This document shows positions 1 through 8,732 of a DNA stretch of 60,113 bases, piece by piece. This stretch comes from Bacteroidales bacterium (GTDB taxonomy: Bacteria > Bacteroidota > Bacteroidia > Bacteroidales > F082), in contig JAFYNJ010000025.1 of the NCBI GenBank assembly GCA_017549805.1, positions 1-60,113 on the forward strand, given 5' to 3'. The stretch's first letter is position 1. Each line of letters starts with the position of its first letter. The position numbers and the translations under genes are program-made. The notes beneath the pieces are model-generated. The model saw only the letters and a program-made list of their open reading frames with translations. It was not told the origin of the DNA and ran no database searches.

Positions 1-13
1 AACAACTAAAAAT

Positions 14-1222
14 ATGAAAATAGGTATCATCAAAGAAACCAAGACCCCGATTGACAATCGCGTGGCCTTGTCGCCCAAGCAAGTGGCGGAACTGAACAAG
101 AGATTCCCCCAACACGAAATCGTAGTGCAAGCCAGTGACATCCGTGCCTTTTCGGATGACGAATATCGCGCCGAAGGTGTGAAGGTGGTGGATAATCTGC
201 AAGACTGCGATGTGTTGTTCGGTATCAAAGAGGCTAAGATTGAAAGCCTGATTCCGAACAAGCATTACTTTTTCTTCGGCCATATCGCCAAGATGCAGGA
301 ATACAACCGTCCGCTGCTGCAGGCTTTCATGCAGAAGCATATTACCTTCTGCGATTATGAATACTTGGTTGACGACAACAATATCCGCGTTTGTGCCTTT
401 GGCTGGTGGGCTGGCGTGGTGGGTGCCTATTACACCCTGCGTGGCTATGGCTTGAAGCATAAACTCTATACCTTGCCTAAGCCCGACCGTCGTTTCACCC
501 TTGACCAGTTGCTGAGTGCACTGAAAAGCGTTGAACTTCCCAAAGTGAAACTGATGGTGACAGGTGCAGGCCGTGTTTCCCAAGGTGCACAATATGTCTT
601 GGATAACATCGGTGCCCAAAAGTTGACGGAAGAAGAATATCTTGCAACAGACAAAGTTGATAAACTATCCTATTGTTTCGCCGATGTGGACCGTTTGGTG
701 AAACGCAAGGACGGTGGTGCCTTCTCTTGGAACGACTTCACGCACAATGCCAAGGCGTATGAAAGCGACTTCATGCGTTGGGCAAAGAAAACCGATGTGT
801 TGGTGTGCGCCCATTTCTGGGGACCAGAGGCACCGGTTTATCTGAGCGAAGAAGACTTGCGCAACAAGGACATGCACATCCGAATGATCGGTGATGTGAC
901 CTGCGACATCAAGGGTAGCATTAAATCGACGGTGCGTCCTGCCACACACGATGATCCGTATTACGATTACAACCCGATGACGGAACAAGACGAGCCCGCT
1001 TTCTCGTCGCCCAACAACATCTCCGTGATGGCTGTGGACACCTGCCCGAACGCCTTGGCCATGGACACCAGTGCCTATTTCGGTGAAATGTTGACGAAGC
1101 ATGTGTTTGAACCCTTGCTGAAAGGCGAGCACTCTGATGTGATTGACCGTTCCATGATCCTGAAAGACGGTGTTTTGACTCCAAGATTCGATTATTTGAC
1201 CGATTTCGCAAAGGGTAAATGA
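14..1222 (+). CDS. Saccharopine dehydrogenase-like (LYS1/AlaDH-PNT family) oxidoreductase
   Basis: This 402-residue protein resembles NAD-dependent saccharopine dehydrogenase (lysine-forming) and alanine dehydrogenase. The N-terminal AlaDH/PNT-type domain opens with IGIIKETK. K72 and H90 are spaced much like the catalytic Lys/His pair of yeast Lys1. FGWWAGVVGAYYTLRGYG and the nucleotide-binding VTGAGRVSQGA (about residues 182-192) also match that family. The length fits (Lys1 is about 370 residues). Family membership is clear. The substrate is inferred: it could make or oxidise saccharopine or another opine-like amino acid, and AlaDH is less likely. It precedes the surface-polymer locus with a 64-nt gap and is probably not part of it. 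Confidence 0.75.
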   Translation: MKIGIIKETKTPIDNRVALSPKQVAELNKRFPQHEIVVQASDIRAFSDDEYRAEGVKVVDNLQDCDVLFGIKEAKIESLIPNKHYFFFGHIAKMQEYNRPLLQAFMQKHITFCDYEYLVDDNNIRVCAFGWWAGVVGAYYTLRGYGLKHKLYTLPKPDRRFTLDQLLSALKSVELPKVKLMVTGAGRVSQGAQYVLDNIGAQKLTEEEYLATDKVDKLSYCFADVDRLVKRKDGGAFSWNDFTHNAKAYESDFMRWAKKTDVLVCAHFWGPEAPVYLSEEDLRNKDMHIRMIGDVTCDIKGSIKSTVRPATHDDPYYDYNPMTEQDEPAFSSPNNISVMAVDTCPNALAMDTSAYFGEMLTKHVFEPLLKGEHSDVIDRSMILKDGVLTPRFDYLTDFAKGK

Positions 1223-1286
1223 GACTATTTAAGTAGTTCTGTTAGAACGAGGGGAACGTCAAAACAAATCAAATCACAACCTTCTA

Positions 1287-2180
1287 ATGATTATTAAGGA
1301 ACATATCAATGTGGACGATGATCGGTTGTTGGATGGACTGATACCCGTGGTTCGTATAATGTCTCGAGTGGAAGGGTTGTTGGAGGAAGAGACGGTAACC
1401 ATTGATTTTAGTGACACGGTTTTTATTACTCCTTTGTGTACGTTGTCGTTGGTGGTTTATCTTTCTGGATGTGGAAGAAAGGTTTTGTTGAGAAATGTAC
1501 CTGAGTATCTTGGAATAATAGGAATAACCAGTGGCGGAATCAGATCTGACCAAATGCGTCAGACAGAGTTCCTAGCCACAATGGAAAGGTATTCAACGAA
1601 GACATACCTACCCATCATTAGTTTTGCATCAGGCAAGAACATGGATGATAAAGAGGCTGTTTCATCCGTTGTAGAGAACATCCTAATACGACAGTTGAAT
1701 ATTCGTCCGAATGTGGCTATGGGTTTGAAGTATATGGTGGAGGAGACCCTTGACAATATTACGGAACACTCTGAGTCCGAACGAGGATACATCATCGCTC
1801 AGGCCTATCCAAGAAAAGGCTATCTTGATATTTGCATGGCTGATAATGGTGTTACTTTGTTGGGAAGTTACATGAAACTTGCCGACAACGAAATTGTTTC
1901 TGACCTGGAGGCTATTAAAGCAGCCAATAGGGGAATTTCAAGTAAGAATTTGCCTGAAGCCGAGAATCGCGGATATGGTATCCAAACCTCAAAACGAATG
2001 TTGGTGGAGGGTCTTGGTGGGCAGTATTTGATGATATCGGGTAGTTGTATCTATGTGAAGAGCCCAGGACATGATAACGTAATCAGTGTGCCTGATGGTT
2101 TGCGTTGGAATGGAACAGTTGTTGCGTTGCGAATACCAGTAAATTCATCTAGGTTTAATTATATCAATTATTTAGAGTAA
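1287..2180 (+). CDS. STAS-like / GHKL ATPase regulatory protein
   Basis: The 297-residue protein has two parts. Residues 1-100 look like a STAS-type fold (VTIDFSDTVFITPLCTLSL). The C-terminal half is a GHKL ATPase, with an N-box EETLDNITEHS (152-162), a G1-like DNGVTLLGS (186-194) and a G2-like NRGYGIQTSKRM (227-238). No transmembrane segment or sensor domain is seen, so it is probably cytoplasmic. It resembles the anti-sigma kinase side of a partner-switching module. The next gene starts on the base after its stop codon, so the two are surely co-expressed. It sits directly upstream of the flippase and ATP-grasp genes, which suggests control of that locus (inference). Confidence 0.7.
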   Translation: MIIKEHINVDDDRLLDGLIPVVRIMSRVEGLLEEETVTIDFSDTVFITPLCTLSLVVYLSGCGRKVLLRNVPEYLGIIGITSGGIRSDQMRQTEFLATMERYSTKTYLPIISFASGKNMDDKEAVSSVVENILIRQLNIRPNVAMGLKYMVEETLDNITEHSESERGYIIAQAYPRKGYLDICMADNGVTLLGSYMKLADNEIVSDLEAIKAANRGISSKNLPEAENRGYGIQTSKRMLVEGLGGQYLMISGSCIYVKSPGHDNVISVPDGLRWNGTVVALRIPVNSSRFNYINYLE

Positions 2181-2537
2181 ATGAAAACAATAGATATTGC
2201 CCAAGTTTTTTCTCCTGATTTGAAGTCGAGAATGCGGGCGCAGGATTTGAAGTTGTTGATAGAGAACAGCGAAGAGACAGAGATTGAGCTGGATTTCCAG
2301 GGTGTGAAGTTTGCCACACGCAGCTTTATTGATGAGTTTTATAATCTTTTTCTGAAGAACCCGAAGGCAAATGCCTTTCAAGTATTATTGAACAATGTGC
2401 CTGAGGATATCAAGACTATGCTTGACACGGTGAGTCGTACCCAGGTCCGAGCCCAAGTGATCCCCTCGCAGACGCAGGAAATATCGTTTAAGAACGTGAA
2501 AGATTTTTTGAATTATTTAAGTTCGATAACATTGTAA
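2181..2537 (+). CDS. STAS-like DUF4325-type protein
   Basis: A 118-residue protein with the look of a DUF4325 STAS-like domain: IELDFQGVKFATRSFIDEFYN (split around residues 34-54) matches the beta-strand/helix with the FxxxSFxDEF pattern of that family. The ATG abuts the stop codon of the upstream GHKL ATPase with no spacer, implying translational coupling. DUF4325 proteins are commonly encoded next to histidine-kinase-like ATPases, and the pair probably works as switch partner and kinase. What it regulates is not shown by the sequence. Confidence 0.7.
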   Translation: MKTIDIAQVFSPDLKSRMRAQDLKLLIENSEETEIELDFQGVKFATRSFIDEFYNLFLKNPKANAFQVLLNNVPEDIKTMLDTVSRTQVRAQVIPSQTQEISFKNVKDFLNYLSSITL

Positions 2538-2544
2538 CAATAAA

Positions 2545-2573
2545 CCAAACTTCAAACTCTCTCAACTCTAAAC
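2545..2573 (+). repeat. Degenerate heptamer array (CTCTCAA/TCAAACT type)
   Basis: About four imperfect 7-nt units (CCAAACT, TCAAACT, CTCTCAA, CTCTAAA) lie in the gap between the DUF4325-like gene and the flippase gene. It belongs to the same TCTCAAC-related family found in the DegT and manC genes. No other function is seen in this 64-nt spacer. Confidence 0.55.
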
Positions 2574-2601
2574 TTTTTGAACAGTTATTTGAAAAAAAAT
2601 A

Positions 2602-4074
2602 ATGGCTGAAAAAAACTTAAAACAGAAAGCTACTTCTGGCGTAATATGGACCGCCTTGCAGAAGTACTCGACGATATTCATCCGATTCATTTCGGGAATT
2701 ATTTTGGCACGTCTGTTAACCCCGTATGATTATGGTTGCATTGGCATGCTTGCCATATTTATGACATTGGCCGAAGCATTCATTGATGGTGGTTTTGGTT
2801 CGGCTTTGATACAGAAGAAACGTCCTACCCAAGAAGACTATTCAACGATTTTTTATTGGAACTTGGGAATGGCTGTTATAATGTATGCCATTTTGTTTGT
2901 TTGTGCTCCTGCGATTTCACGATTCTATAAAATCCCGTTATTGTGTGATGTTTTACGAGTACAAGGTTTGGTGCTTTTTATCTATGCTTTTAATGTTGTT
3001 CAACGTAACCAGTTAAGAAAAAATCTGAATTTTAAAGTGTTATCAATAGTTACGATAGCTACTTCTATTATTGCGTTGGGTGTTACTATCTATATGGCTT
3101 ACAAAGGCTTTGGTGTATGGGCTTTGGTGGCACAAAATCTGATTACAGCGGCAATCCCAGCGATTGTATTCTGGTTTTACATCAAATGGAGGCCGATTCG
3201 GGTTTTCTCGTGGAAATCATTCAAGGAATTATTTAGTTTTGGGTTTTATATGTTTTTGACCCATTTGTTGAATAATTTTTCAATAAAAATACAAGGATTG
3301 TTAATTGGAAAAATCTATAGTCCTGTAACAATGGGTTATTATTCAAAAGCCCATAGTACGGAAAGTTTGGCTTCAGAAAGTGTTTCGTCTATTATGACAC
3401 AGGTGACTTATCCACTTTATGCAGAGGCTCAAAATGACCTTAAGCAATTGGCTAATATGATTAGAAGAGTGACTACGACAATAGCCTATATTACATTTCC
3501 TTTATTGTTTATTTTGTTGCTACTTGCTAAACCTATCTTTATCTTGTTGTATTCGGAACGTTGGTTGGCTAGTGTGCCCTATTTTCAGGTGTTGTGTATT
3601 GCGGGCATGGGCATTAGTTTAACAGCAGTAAATACTCAAGCGATTGCTGCTATTGGTAAGAGCAAGTTGATGTTTGTTTGGACTGTGGTTAAAAGAACAA
3701 TTGGACTAGCGGCAATTGTGGGAGGGTTGTTTTGGTTTGGTATGAAAGGACTTCTTGTTGGAGTGGTTTTTAGCAATTGGTTTTCTTATTTTGTCAATAT
3801 TTGTTTGGTTTCAAAGCATGTTGGATATCATTTTTGGAACCAGATTCGTGATTTAATTCCTGTTACATTGGCATCTGTAATTGCAGCCGCGATAGCTTAC
3901 GGAGTTGGCTATTTGCTTCATTTGAATTTATATATGGATGGTTTGGTGAAATTAGTCGTATATGTAGCTGTTTATTTGGGCTGGTCTTTTGCTTTTAAAC
4001 CTGAGGCATATTCCTATTTTTTAAGCGTCATGCCTAAGAAATTCAAGTTCATGAAAAGGTTTAATAAGAAATAG
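2602..4074 (+). CDS. Wzx-type polysaccharide flippase (MOP superfamily)
   Basis: A 490-residue integral membrane protein with about 12-14 hydrophobic segments across its length. It starts with LKQKATSGVIWTALQKYS and then RFISGIILARLLTPYDYGCIG (split by the first helix), the hallmark opening of WzxC/polysaccharide-export flippases, where the 'ARLLTPxDYG' stretch is highly conserved. It would move an undecaprenyl-linked glycan, or a related lipid-linked unit, across the inner membrane. It begins the AT-rich part of the locus and is followed by ATP-grasp ligase genes rather than glycosyltransferases, which is unusual. No wzy-like polymerase is visible in the window. Confidence 0.9.
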   Translation: MAEKNLKQKATSGVIWTALQKYSTIFIRFISGIILARLLTPYDYGCIGMLAIFMTLAEAFIDGGFGSALIQKKRPTQEDYSTIFYWNLGMAVIMYAILFVCAPAISRFYKIPLLCDVLRVQGLVLFIYAFNVVQRNQLRKNLNFKVLSIVTIATSIIALGVTIYMAYKGFGVWALVAQNLITAAIPAIVFWFYIKWRPIRVFSWKSFKELFSFGFYMFLTHLLNNFSIKIQGLLIGKIYSPVTMGYYSKAHSTESLASESVSSIMTQVTYPLYAEAQNDLKQLANMIRRVTTTIAYITFPLLFILLLLAKPIFILLYSERWLASVPYFQVLCIAGMGISLTAVNTQAIAAIGKSKLMFVWTVVKRTIGLAAIVGGLFWFGMKGLLVGVVFSNWFSYFVNICLVSKHVGYHFWNQIRDLIPVTLASVIAAAIAYGVGYLLHLNLYMDGLVKLVVYVAVYLGWSFAFKPEAYSYFLSVMPKKFKFMKRFNKK

Positions 4075-4177
4075 GTTTTGAAGGTGAATATGTGTTAAAT
4101 AATGATACATGGATAACACATATCATATGTAATGACAGAAAAACAAAAATCATAAAACAAACAAAAATTGGAAAAAG

Positions 4178-5281
4178 ATGATAAAAAGAAAACTAATGGC
4201 TTCTATTAGAAGATTGATGGCAAAAAGAAGTAAAAGGAAAGCCTGTCGTCGTTGGGATAGAACTATTGAGAAAGGTTTAAAGGGCTTAAAAGATAGAAAA
4301 GAACTAACAAAAGAGCAAAAGCAAGAAATTGAAGACTTTTATGTGAGTATGATTGGGAAAAAAGTTCCATTGTCTTCTCACGAGTATTTTTATTCACGAA
4401 CTGGAGTATATTCAAAGGAATATGTCCCCAAAGGATTCTATACTGTCGAATTATTACCAAAAGCAAATATGGTAAAGTATAGGGATGCCTATGCTGATAA
4501 AAATATGGTTGATGTTTATTTGCCTAACGTAAAGCATCCACATACAATACTGAAAAGAATGAATGGTTATTATTATTATGAAGGGAATCCGGTTTCGGAA
4601 GATGAAGCAATTGAAAAATGCTTGAATCTCCAGGATTGTATTATTAAGCCTACTCTAGAATATAGTGGTAAAGGTGTCTGTGGGTTGGAGGTTAAGGATG
4701 GAACAACTAATATTGATGAGTTGAAAGTAGGAGATTTATTTAAAAAATATGGTAAGAATTTTCAGATACAAAAGCGATTAAAGCAACATGAAAGAATGAA
4801 CTTACTCAATCCTACTTCGGTAAATACGATTAGAATATTAACGTATCGATCCAAGATGGAAATTTTGGTCGTTTATTCGGTAGTAAGAATTGGAAGGAAG
4901 GGACAGGTTATTGACAATCAGTGTGCTGGAGGTATTAGTACTATAGTTGGAGAGGATGGCAGATTAGGTAAATATGCTTATGGAGGATATACCGAAAATG
5001 ATGTTTTGAAAACTGATGTAGGTACAGTTCTTGAGGGTTTTGAAATCCCCTCATACAATAAAGCTATTGAAACAGTAAAGAAACTCCACTTCCAATTGCC
5101 ATTTTTCGATTTAATTGGCTGGGATGTGGCTATTGACGAAGAAGGAGACCCTGTTGTTATAGAATGGAATGTAAACACAGGGTTGAGTCAATCGGCTTTC
5201 GGTCCGGGGTTTGGAAAATACACTGAACGAATTATTAGAGAACTTTGGCCAAGAGAAAACTCGAGGAATCGTTTGTGGTAA
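4178..5281 (+). CDS. Sugar-transfer-associated ATP-grasp protein, copy 1
   Basis: A 367-residue protein of the ATP-grasp type often found in sugar-transfer loci. After a very basic N-terminus (residues 1-40) come KEYVPKGFY, an ATP-binding CIIKPTLEYSGKGV (about 150-163) and the metal/ATP site DLIGWDVAID with VVIEWNVNTGLSQS near the C-terminus. ATP-grasp enzymes form carboxylate-amine or carboxylate-thiol bonds through acyl phosphates, so it probably links an acid to an amine on a glycan or a peptide-like polymer (inference). It is AT-rich compared with genes after 8700 and is roughly 70% identical by eye to the protein at 7602-8705, so the two are paralogues. It is cytoplasmic, with no signal peptide. 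Confidence 0.8.
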   Translation: MIKRKLMASIRRLMAKRSKRKACRRWDRTIEKGLKGLKDRKELTKEQKQEIEDFYVSMIGKKVPLSSHEYFYSRTGVYSKEYVPKGFYTVELLPKANMVKYRDAYADKNMVDVYLPNVKHPHTILKRMNGYYYYEGNPVSEDEAIEKCLNLQDCIIKPTLEYSGKGVCGLEVKDGTTNIDELKVGDLFKKYGKNFQIQKRLKQHERMNLLNPTSVNTIRILTYRSKMEILVVYSVVRIGRKGQVIDNQCAGGISTIVGEDGRLGKYAYGGYTENDVLKTDVGTVLEGFEIPSYNKAIETVKKLHFQLPFFDLIGWDVAIDEEGDPVVIEWNVNTGLSQSAFGPGFGKYTERIIRELWPRENSRNRLW

Positions 5282-5394
5282 TTGGAATTTCTATATTAAT
5301 CACTTTTGCGGCATCCATTAGTTAGTTTGCAAACATTAATAAGCATAGAGCAAAGTAATAAGGCATAATAAGAAGTTCATTAAAACTCAAAAAA

Positions 5395-6318
5395 ATGAAT
5401 ATAAAACAATTAAAAAAGATTCCAGTGGTCGATAAGATTATCTATAAGTGCATTGTTGATAAACGAACATTGCCAATGGAGAAACAAGTCGAGAAACTGA
5501 TGAACAAGTATGAAGAAAATATGGGATATAGGATGGACATCCAGCATCCTAAAACTTATACTGAAAAAGTTCAATGGTATAAATTGTATTATGAGGGAGA
5601 TGGTCATCTTGATCGGATTGTTGATAAATACCTAATGAAAGAGTACGTCAAAGAGAAAATAGGCGATGGGTATACAGTACCGCTCATTGGAGCTTGGACG
5701 GATGTTGAGAGTCTGGTTAAGGATTGGGACAAACTACCTAAAGAATTCTGTTTAAAATCAACGATTCATAGCCAAGGAATGTGCATAGATTTCATTCACG
5801 ACAAATCAAAAGTTGATCTTAAAACAAAGAAAAAAGAATGGGCAAATTGGTTGCTTCCAAAATATACCTTAATTAATAGTTTTACTAAAGCTTATCACAA
5901 TTGTGTTCCAAGGATTATTGCAGAGCAATATTTGGAGAATATTAAGGATCAATTGTTTGATTATAAAGTTTTTTGTTTTGACGGGCAGCCATTTTGCATA
6001 GAGTCAGCCATGGAGCGATTTGAGGGAGGAGTTCCGACGTTCACATTTTATGATTTGGAATGGAACAAACTAGATGTGACTTCAGGTCATCATCCGAACG
6101 GGGATGTTCCCAAGCCAAAACATTTGGATGAAATGTTGGAATTGTCAAAAGTTCTTTCGACGGGTTTTCCGCATCTTAGGGTTGATTTTTTTGATACAGA
6201 TGAAAAACTATACGTTGCTGAACTGACGTTATATACCGGCGGAGGGTATTCAATATACGATCCACAAAGTTTTAATGAAAAGATGGGAGCGCTGTTCAAG
6301 CTGCCTATAGATAACTGA
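5395..6318 (+). CDS. TupA-like ATP-grasp protein
   Basis: A 307-residue protein resembling the TupA-like ATP-grasp family, named after the teichuronopeptide gene tupA. Features include HPKTYTEKVQWYKLYY (about residues 51-66), DKYLMKEYVKEKIGDGYTVP, the ATP-grasp-type EFCLKSTIHSQG, a mid-protein IIAEQYLENIKDQLFDYKVF (about 179-198) and a C-terminal HLRVDFFDTDEKLYVAELT acid cluster that would bind metal. Family members are often annotated as glycosyltransferases, but the fold suggests ligase activity. It sits between the ATP-grasp paralogue and the CapA-like gene, in AT-rich DNA typical of exchanged surface loci. Its substrate is unknown. Confidence 0.75.
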   Translation: MNIKQLKKIPVVDKIIYKCIVDKRTLPMEKQVEKLMNKYEENMGYRMDIQHPKTYTEKVQWYKLYYEGDGHLDRIVDKYLMKEYVKEKIGDGYTVPLIGAWTDVESLVKDWDKLPKEFCLKSTIHSQGMCIDFIHDKSKVDLKTKKKEWANWLLPKYTLINSFTKAYHNCVPRIIAEQYLENIKDQLFDYKVFCFDGQPFCIESAMERFEGGVPTFTFYDLEWNKLDVTSGHHPNGDVPKPKHLDEMLELSKVLSTGFPHLRVDFFDTDEKLYVAELTLYTGGGYSIYDPQSFNEKMGALFKLPIDN

Positions 6319-6348
6319 TTTCAGACAATTTGAAGAGAAAGACAAAAT

Positions 6349-7479
6349 ATGAATAGTGTAAAGTTGTTTTTTGCTGGCGACTTCTGTTCCAAGCCATCTA
6401 CTTCAAGAATTGTAGTTTCGAAAGAATTGAAGGAGTTGATTCAATCATGTGATTTAAAAGTAGTGAATTTTGAAGTGCCGTTGAAACCTGAAATTAAATT
6501 GCCTTCGCAAAGGAGAGAAAGATTCTTTCAAAATGATGATGCCCCAGATTTCCTTCGCAGTTTGGGTTTCAATTTGTTCTCACTGGCCAACAATCATGCC
6601 TTTGATTGGGGTGATGAAGGGTTTAAGAAGACCAAAGTTGCGTTAGGTGATGACTCTTTTGGTGCTGGAAACTACGAAGAAGCATTTAAGGTGAAAGTGG
6701 TTGAGGTGAATGGTGCGAAGATTGGTTTTATGGCATTATCGTTTGCCGCTTACACTGGTGTGTTTGATGATGTGACCAAACATGAAGGTTTAGGTTGTGC
6801 TTATATCAACGACCTGCGTGTGAACCATGATATCATCGAGGCCAAGAAACACGTGGATTATCTTTTTATTCTTCCGCATGATGGAATAGAGTATATTGAT
6901 GTTCCGATGCCTGAAACCATTGCTCGTTACCGTGATTTTATTGATTATGGGGCTGATGGCGTAATAGCAGCTCATCCTCATTGTCCGCAAGGTTGGGAAG
7001 AATACAAAGGGAAACTTGTTTTCTATAGTTTAGGCAATTTCTTTTTCAATAGTAAGGAAAGCTACGATTTTCGCGCTGACAAACCCCATTGGTACGAAGG
7101 ATTGTGTGTTGTGATGACAATTGTAGACGGACGTGTATCATGGGAAGTGGTGAATACAAAAAATGTGGATAATATTGCGATAGAGATAGATCATGATAAC
7201 AAAAGAATTACCCAAAATGAAAAGCTTTGTCTGTATTTGAAAGACAAAAATGAGTATGATTTATATCTCAGAAAAGTGTGTGCAGAATTGGGACTTGGAA
7301 AAGAAATGAATTATATAGATAATACTTTTCATCCTAATAGTTTGTCTAAAAGTACATTAAGAATTATAAAGAATTGGTTTTATAAGATTAGAGGGAAGGA
7401 TTTTACGGATGACAAAGAGTTGAAAAACTTAATTAAAAATGACCAAAGAAGGAATCTAGTCTTGCGGTCCATCAAATAA
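6349..7479 (+). CDS. CapA-family metallophosphatase-like protein
   Basis: A 376-residue CapA/PgsA-like protein with the metallophosphoesterase-type motifs of that family: FFAGDF near residue 10, VVNFEVPL at about 38-45, SLANNHAFDWGDEG at about 78-91, AAHPHCPQGWE at about 205 and FYSLGNFFFN. The C-terminal 100 residues are lysine-rich and unassigned. In Bacillus, CapA/PgsA takes part in poly-gamma-glutamate capsule synthesis and export. This version lacks a signal peptide or N-terminal membrane anchor, so it is predicted to be cytoplasmic. Its place among three ATP-grasp genes supports an amide-linked polymer or amino-acid decoration, though classic capB/capC genes are absent. Confidence 0.8.
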   Translation: MNSVKLFFAGDFCSKPSTSRIVVSKELKELIQSCDLKVVNFEVPLKPEIKLPSQRRERFFQNDDAPDFLRSLGFNLFSLANNHAFDWGDEGFKKTKVALGDDSFGAGNYEEAFKVKVVEVNGAKIGFMALSFAAYTGVFDDVTKHEGLGCAYINDLRVNHDIIEAKKHVDYLFILPHDGIEYIDVPMPETIARYRDFIDYGADGVIAAHPHCPQGWEEYKGKLVFYSLGNFFFNSKESYDFRADKPHWYEGLCVVMTIVDGRVSWEVVNTKNVDNIAIEIDHDNKRITQNEKLCLYLKDKNEYDLYLRKVCAELGLGKEMNYIDNTFHPNSLSKSTLRIIKNWFYKIRGKDFTDDKELKNLIKNDQRRNLVLRSIK

Positions 7480-7601
7480 GAAAGCATTTATATAAGAAAA
7501 TAAATAATAGTGGAAATACTCAAGCCGAAGAAGCAGCCAATGGGACTTGGGCGGTCTGTCGGTTATTATAATCTTGTCCCGTTAATTCAACACTAATTGC
7601 C

Positions 7602-8705
7602 ATGGATGTTTCAAAATCTTTATTCAATCGGTTTGACGTTTTTATTAATAAAATGAAAATGAAGCATGCTTACAAGCAGTCCGATAAGGTCTTTAAAAAC
7701 AGCATGAAAAACCTGCCGGCCGAGAAAAAACTCACCAAAGAACAAAAAAAGGAGATTCAGGATTTCTATAAAGGCCTGATCGGGAAAGAGATCCCGCTTT
7801 ATTCACATGAGTATTTCTATTCCCGAACGGGTATTTATTCAAAGGAATATATCCCGAGAAGTCTTTACTATGTTGAACTGCAGCCCAAGGCTTGCATGGT
7901 TCCTTATCGTGATGCCTATGCAAATAAGAACATGGCAGATACGTTGCTTCCGGATGTAAAGCATGCCCATACGATTCTTAAAAGAATGAATGGCTATTTC
8001 TATTATGAAAACAAGCCTGTCACCAAGGAAGAAGCAATAAAAGCATGCAGTAACCTCAAGAATGCAATCATCAAGCCTGTTTTGGAGAGTAGTGGTAAAG
8101 GCGTCCAAGGGCTTGAAGTTACTAATGGTAAGACTAGTATCGAAGGTTTGTCTATTGAACAGTTGTTTGATAAATACGGCGATAACTTCCAGATACAGGA
8201 AAAGCTTAAGCAGCATGCCAAAATGAATGAATTGAATGCTACTTCGGTCAATACATTAAGAATTCTCACGTATAGGTCTGGCATGGAGATACTGCTCATT
8301 TATTCCGTTGTTCGTATTGGAAGACAAGGACAGGTGATTGACAACCAAAATGCCGGTGGCATGAGCACGATTATCGGTGAAGATGGCAAGTTGGGTAAAT
8401 ATGCCTTTAGCGGTTACACTGGAGAGCGAGTCGAAAAGACCGACTCGGGAACGGTATTGGAAGGCTTTGAGATCCCCTCATACGCCAAGGCTATTGAAAC
8501 AGTAAAACGTCTGCATTTTGAGTTGCCTTTCTTTAACTTGATTGGTTGGGATATTGCCATTGATGAAGTTGGCGATCCAGTGCTTATCGAATGGAATTCA
8601 AATCCCGGATTAAGCCAATCGGCCTTTGGTCCTGGATTTGGCAAATACACTGAAAGGATTATCCGTGAGTTGTGGCCAAGAAAGAATACAAGGTACAATC
8701 TTTAA
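7602..8705 (+). CDS. Sugar-transfer-associated ATP-grasp protein, copy 2
   Basis: A 367-residue paralogue of the 4178-5281 protein with the same length and motifs: AIIKPVLESSGKGV for ATP binding, LIGWDIAIDEVGDP and LIEWNSNPGLSQS for the metal/ATP site, and a shared C-terminus FGKYTERIIRELWP. The DNA is visibly less AT-rich than copy 1. The pair may therefore have diverged in different genomes before coming together, or copy 2 may be older in this chromosome. The N-terminal 40 residues differ most. The 122-nt spacer before it carries no recognised gene. Confidence 0.8.
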   Translation: MDVSKSLFNRFDVFINKMKMKHAYKQSDKVFKNSMKNLPAEKKLTKEQKKEIQDFYKGLIGKEIPLYSHEYFYSRTGIYSKEYIPRSLYYVELQPKACMVPYRDAYANKNMADTLLPDVKHAHTILKRMNGYFYYENKPVTKEEAIKACSNLKNAIIKPVLESSGKGVQGLEVTNGKTSIEGLSIEQLFDKYGDNFQIQEKLKQHAKMNELNATSVNTLRILTYRSGMEILLIYSVVRIGRQGQVIDNQNAGGMSTIIGEDGKLGKYAFSGYTGERVEKTDSGTVLEGFEIPSYAKAIETVKRLHFELPFFNLIGWDIAIDEVGDPVLIEWNSNPGLSQSAFGPGFGKYTERIIRELWPRKNTRYNL

Positions 8706-8732
8706 TTTGTAAACAATAAAAAATCAATCATC

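Noticed and set aside
7480-7601. Possible gene remnant between capA-like and ATP-grasp copy 2
   Set aside because: No frame in these 122 nt gives a recognisable peptide; reported only as an empty spacer.
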